DNA of 8,360 bases from an uncultured Eubacterium sp. (GTDB taxonomy: Bacteria; Bacillota; Clostridia; Lachnospirales; Lachnospiraceae): NCBI GenBank assembly GCA_902475415.1, contig CABRZK010000096.1, forward strand, positions 1 to 8,360, read 5' to 3'. The position numbers were made by a program, and so were the translations under genes. Shown one piece after another: positions 6,533-8,360 of this stretch. The notes under the pieces were generated by a model. It made no database searches. It worked only from the letters and a program-made list of their open reading frames with translations, and was not told the DNA's origin. The first letter of the stretch is position 1; each line of letters opens with the position of its first letter.

Positions 6533-6837
6533 TACATCTGATCAAATTCTTCTTCGTCAAGTAACTCGTCGAAACGATCGCTGACTGCGTCAAATTCTTC
6601 ATCGCTGTCGATATTTTCCAGAGATGGATTACCTTCTTCATCTTCAAAATAGCGATAGAAGATGACTTCTTCATCGTTATCAACCGGAACCAGTGCGATA
6701 TAGTTCTGGTTATCTACATCAAAGATGGTCAGAATCTGGCATTCCAGCTGAGAACCGTCATCCAGATCAAGTGTAACAAACATTTCCTGCGGATCAAAGA
6801 TTTCTTCTTCATTATTTGTGTTATTTGTATTACTCAT
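6532..6837 (-). CDS. DUF1292 family acidic small protein
   Basis: This 101-aa protein has the DUF1292 (YrzB-like) pattern: a short Asn/Thr-rich start, then VTLDLDDGSQLECQILTIFDVDNQNYIALVPVD in two parts (about residues 21-53), EEVIFYRYFEDEEG, and an Asp/Glu-rich tail ending DELLDEEEFDQM. It is strongly acidic and predicted cytoplasmic, with no signal peptide or membrane segment. The biochemical function of the family is unknown. The start at the ATG at 6837 (MSNTNNTNNEE) is preferred because AGAAGAGGG lies about 8 nt upstream. The open frame reaching 6888 would add 17 residues (NTKDLWLFNKKKRD-like) that do not resemble the family. It is a single-gene unit with its own promoter (6937-6965) and terminator. 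In many Firmicutes DUF1292 genes lie near ruvX and alaS, but not here. Confidence 0.85.
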   Translation of the reverse strand: MSNTNNTNNEEEIFDPQEMFVTLDLDDGSQLECQILTIFDVDNQNYIALVPVDNDEEVIFYRYFEDEEGNPSLENIDSDEEFDAVSDRFDELLDEEEFDQM

Positions 6838-6936
6838 TTTAATGTCCCTCTTCTTTTTATTAAATAGCCATAAATCCTTTGTATTCAAAGAATCAGGGGC
6901 TAAATGTGATGATATGTTACCCCATAGGATACTACA

Positions 6937-6965
6937 AGTATAAAAATTAGCGGAATAAAAGTCAA
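6937..6965 (-). promoter_or_regulatory. Promoter of the DUF1292 gene
   Basis: On the minus strand, TTGACT (6965-6960) and TATACT (6942-6937) are spaced by 17 bp, each matching the consensus at 5 of 6 positions. This predicts a leader of roughly 90 nt. The leader contains a small inverted repeat CTTTG/CAAAG (6877-6890) and a GGGG/CCCC pairing, which could fold weakly. Its -35 lies only about 20 bp from the -35 of the divergent acpP promoter. Confidence 0.8.
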
Positions 6966-6985
6966 TTCTTTTTCCAAATTTTTTG

Positions 6986-7014
6986 TTGACAAAAGAAAAG
7001 AAATCTAATATACT
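6986..7014 (+). promoter_or_regulatory. Strong promoter of acpP-fabK
   Basis: TTGACA (6986-6991, perfect -35) and TATACT (7009-7014, 5 of 6) are separated by 17 bp of AT-rich DNA. The predicted transcription start near 7021 lies inside the palindrome at 7012-7028, leaving a leader of about 45 nt before the acpP ATG. Confidence 0.88.
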
Positions 7015-7028
7015 TTGAATATCAAAAT
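7012..7028 (+). promoter_or_regulatory. FabT-like operator palindrome over the acpP transcription start
   Basis: ACTTTGAATATCAAAAT has TTTGA and TCAAA arms around a 3-bp centre. From memory, it closely follows the streptococcal FabT (MarR-family) operator pattern AnTTTGATTATCAAATT. It overlaps the -10 and the predicted start site, a position suited to repression. A further TTTGA at 7030-7034, paired with the TCAAA at 7022-7026, gives a second, everted arrangement with the same 3-bp gap. In families with FabT, acyl-ACP acts as corepressor, so regulation of acpP-fabK by product feedback is a reasonable inference. The regulator gene itself is not in the window. Confidence 0.65.
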
Positions 7029-7066
7029 ATTTGAAATAAAAACAATTTGAAAAGGAGAATAAAATT

Positions 7067-7300
7067 ATGTTAGAGAAAATGAAAGAAATGATCGCTGATC
7101 AGTTATCTGTAGATGAGGATAAAATTACACTGGAGTCCAACTTCAAAGATGATCTGGATGCAGATTCTTTAGATTTATTCGAGCTGGTTATGGCTCTGGA
7201 AGAGGAGTACGGTATTGAGATTCCGTCTGAGGAGCTTGAGAGCCTTACAACAGTTGGAGCAATCATTGATTACCTGAAAGCACATGGTGTAGAGGAATAG
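7067..7300 (+). CDS. acpP: Acyl carrier protein
   Basis: This 77-aa acidic four-helix protein carries the phosphopantetheine attachment motif DADSLD with Ser34 as the modified residue, followed by the conserved LFELVMALEEEYGIEIP helix and the VGAIIDYL final helix. It carries growing acyl chains on the 4'-phosphopantetheine arm (loaded by AcpS) during type II fatty acid synthesis in the cytoplasm. AAAAGGAG 9 nt before the ATG fixes the start. It is the first gene of a unit with fabK, 6 nt downstream, behind a near-consensus promoter and a FabT-like operator. Its length is normal for the family. Adjacency to fabK argues for the housekeeping fatty-acid ACP and not a dedicated secondary-metabolism carrier. 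Confidence 0.95.
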   Translation: MLEKMKEMIADQLSVDEDKITLESNFKDDLDADSLDLFELVMALEEEYGIEIPSEELESLTTVGAIIDYLKAHGVEE

Positions 7301-7306
7301 AATTAA

Positions 7307-8230
7307 ATGAAGACAAGAATTACAGAACTTTTTGGAATTGAATATCCGATCATTCAGGGCGGTATGGCCTGGGTAGCAGATTATCATCTGGCGGCAGCAG
7401 TTTCCAATGCAGGCGGTCTCGGACTGATCGGTGCGGCAAGTGCACCGGGCGATGTGGTTCGGACACAGATCCGCGAAGCAAAAAAACTGACAGATAAGCC
7501 ATTTGGTGTCAATATCATGCTGTTAAGCCCTTACGCGGATGAAGTGGCAAAAGTTGTTGTAGAAGAGGGAATCAAAGTTGTGACAACCGGTGCCGGTAAT
7601 CCTGGAAAATACATGGAAATGTGGAAAACTGCCGGTATTAAAGTAGTTCCGGTTGTGGCAAGTGTGGCTCTGGCAAAAATGATGCAGAAGGCAGGCGCTG
7701 ATGCAGTCGTCGCAGAAGGAACAGAATCCGGTGGACATATCGGAGCTGCCACAACCATGACACTGGTTCCACAGGTGGTGGATGCAGTGGATATTCCGGT
7801 CATCGCAGCCGGTGGTATTGCAGATGGCAGAGGATTTGCAGCAGCGATGATGCTTGGAGCAGAAGCAGTACAGATCGGTACCAGATTCTGCGTGGCAACA
7901 GAATGTATCTGTCATGAAAATTACAAGCAGAAAATCATCAAAGCAAAAGACATCGATTCTGAAGTAACCGGTCGCAGTAACGGTCATCCAATCCGTTGTC
8001 TGAGAAATCAGATGTCCAGAGAGTATCTGCGTCTGGAAAAAGAAGGAGCCGGATTTGAAGAATTAGAGCGTCTTACCGTTGGTTCTCTCCGTAATGCCGT
8101 AATTGACGGAGATGTCAAAAACGGAACTGTTATGGCAGGACAGATTGCGGGTCTGATTAAAAAAGAGCAGAGCTGTAAGGAAATTGTTGATGAAATTATG
8201 GAGCAGGCAGAAAAATTACTGCACTGCTAA
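7307..8230 (+). CDS. fabK: Enoyl-[acyl-carrier-protein] reductase II (FabK)
   Basis: This 307-aa FMN-dependent enzyme reduces trans-2-enoyl-ACP to acyl-ACP with NAD(P)H, the last step of each elongation cycle. It closely follows pneumococcal FabK: YPIIQGGMAWVAD at the N-terminus (QGGMAWV 17-23), KPFGVNIMLLSP, the catalytic-type His in ESGGHIG at residue 144, and TIM-barrel phosphate-binding loops AAGGIADG (167-174) and QIGTRF (189-194). NGTVMAGQIAGLI occurs near the end. It is slightly shorter than the 324-aa pneumococcal enzyme at the C-terminus. AGAGGA inside the acpP end, 10 nt before the ATG, serves as ribosome binding site. 2-Nitropropane dioxygenase and other FMN TIM barrels are related, but the acpP neighbour and His144 favour FabK. 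This enzyme is structurally unrelated to FabI. Confidence 0.94.
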   Translation: MKTRITELFGIEYPIIQGGMAWVADYHLAAAVSNAGGLGLIGAASAPGDVVRTQIREAKKLTDKPFGVNIMLLSPYADEVAKVVVEEGIKVVTTGAGNPGKYMEMWKTAGIKVVPVVASVALAKMMQKAGADAVVAEGTESGGHIGAATTMTLVPQVVDAVDIPVIAAGGIADGRGFAAAMMLGAEAVQIGTRFCVATECICHENYKQKIIKAKDIDSEVTGRSNGHPIRCLRNQMSREYLRLEKEGAGFEELERLTVGSLRNAVIDGDVKNGTVMAGQIAGLIKKEQSCKEIVDEIMEQAEKLLHC

Positions 8231-8241
8231 AGATATTTGCA

Positions 8242-8267
8242 GGCAGACAGGAATGTGTCTGTCTGTC
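8242..8267 (+). other. Hairpin just after fabK
   Basis: GGCAGACAG (8242-8250) pairs with CTGTCTGTC (8259-8267), nine pairs with one G-T, around an 8-nt loop. It lies 12 bp after the fabK stop. No T-run follows, so it is not a clear terminator. It could protect the 3' end or partly attenuate readthrough into the next fatty-acid gene, which is expected but not visible before the window ends. Confidence 0.4.
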
Positions 8268-8360
8268 CGAATGTGAAAAGGATGCTTATCACAAAACAGA
8301 CCGAGTCGATAAAAGCGTAGCAAATGACAGCTGCGGATGATTGTCAGAGCGTGATAAGAG

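Noticed and set aside
6877..6890. CTTTG/CAAAG palindrome in the DUF1292 leader as a second FabT-like site
   Set aside because: The arms have a 4-bp centre and lack the TTTGA-3 bp-TCAAA layout, and the site is about 50 bp downstream of the predicted transcription start.

Overview
The window looks like chromosome from a spore-forming, strictly anaerobic Clostridia bacterium, most likely Lachnospiraceae. The support is a cotJABC spore-coat operon, a group-B-like [FeFe]-hydrogenase homologue, a FabK-type enoyl-ACP reductase next to acpP, Gly/Trp-rich 'NGWW' cell-surface repeats, moderate to low GC and strong AGGAGG-like ribosome binding sites. I see no tRNA, rRNA, CRISPR array, transposase or phage gene.

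Layout. (1) 1-350: the 3' end of a gene for a surface-type repeat protein, cut by the left edge and followed by a long hairpin. (2) 350-1590: a degraded stretch. On the minus strand lies the C-terminal DNA-binding domain of an AraC-family regulator without its sensor domain. On the plus strand lies a SurA/foldase-like protein without its N-terminus. The two broken ends meet within about 10 bp near 846-856, which looks like a deletion or rearrangement scar. Non-coding DNA and a perfect 16-bp bidirectional terminator follow. (3) 1651-2738: the minus-strand cotJA-cotJB-cotJC operon, with TTG and GTG starts, overlapping genes and a possible mother-cell (sigma-E/K) promoter. (4) 2849-6304: a sigma-A-type promoter, then an [FeFe]-hydrogenase-like iron-sulfur protein and, 3 nt later, a UvrD/PcrA-type helicase. 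(5) 6488-6532: a strong bidirectional terminator. (6) 6532-6837: a minus-strand DUF1292 acidic protein with its own consensus-like promoter. (7) 6986-8230: a near-perfect promoter overlapped by a FabT-like palindrome, then acpP and fabK. The last 130 bp hold inverted repeats but no confident gene.

How the genes work together. CotJA, CotJB and CotJC form a coat or inner-coat module in which CotJC is a Mn-catalase-fold protein; its five expected metal ligands are all present. AcpP and FabK belong to type II fatty acid synthesis: AcpP carries the acyl chain and FabK carries out the final reduction of each cycle. The operator-like palindrome suggests acyl-ACP-responsive repression by a FabT/MarR-type regulator encoded elsewhere. 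The hydrogenase-like protein and the helicase are probably co-transcribed, but no shared function is evident.

I do not see a clear new multi-gene system. The points most worth checking are the double-truncation junction near 850, the operator at acpP, and the group-B-like hydrogenase with an altered L2 motif coupled to a helicase.
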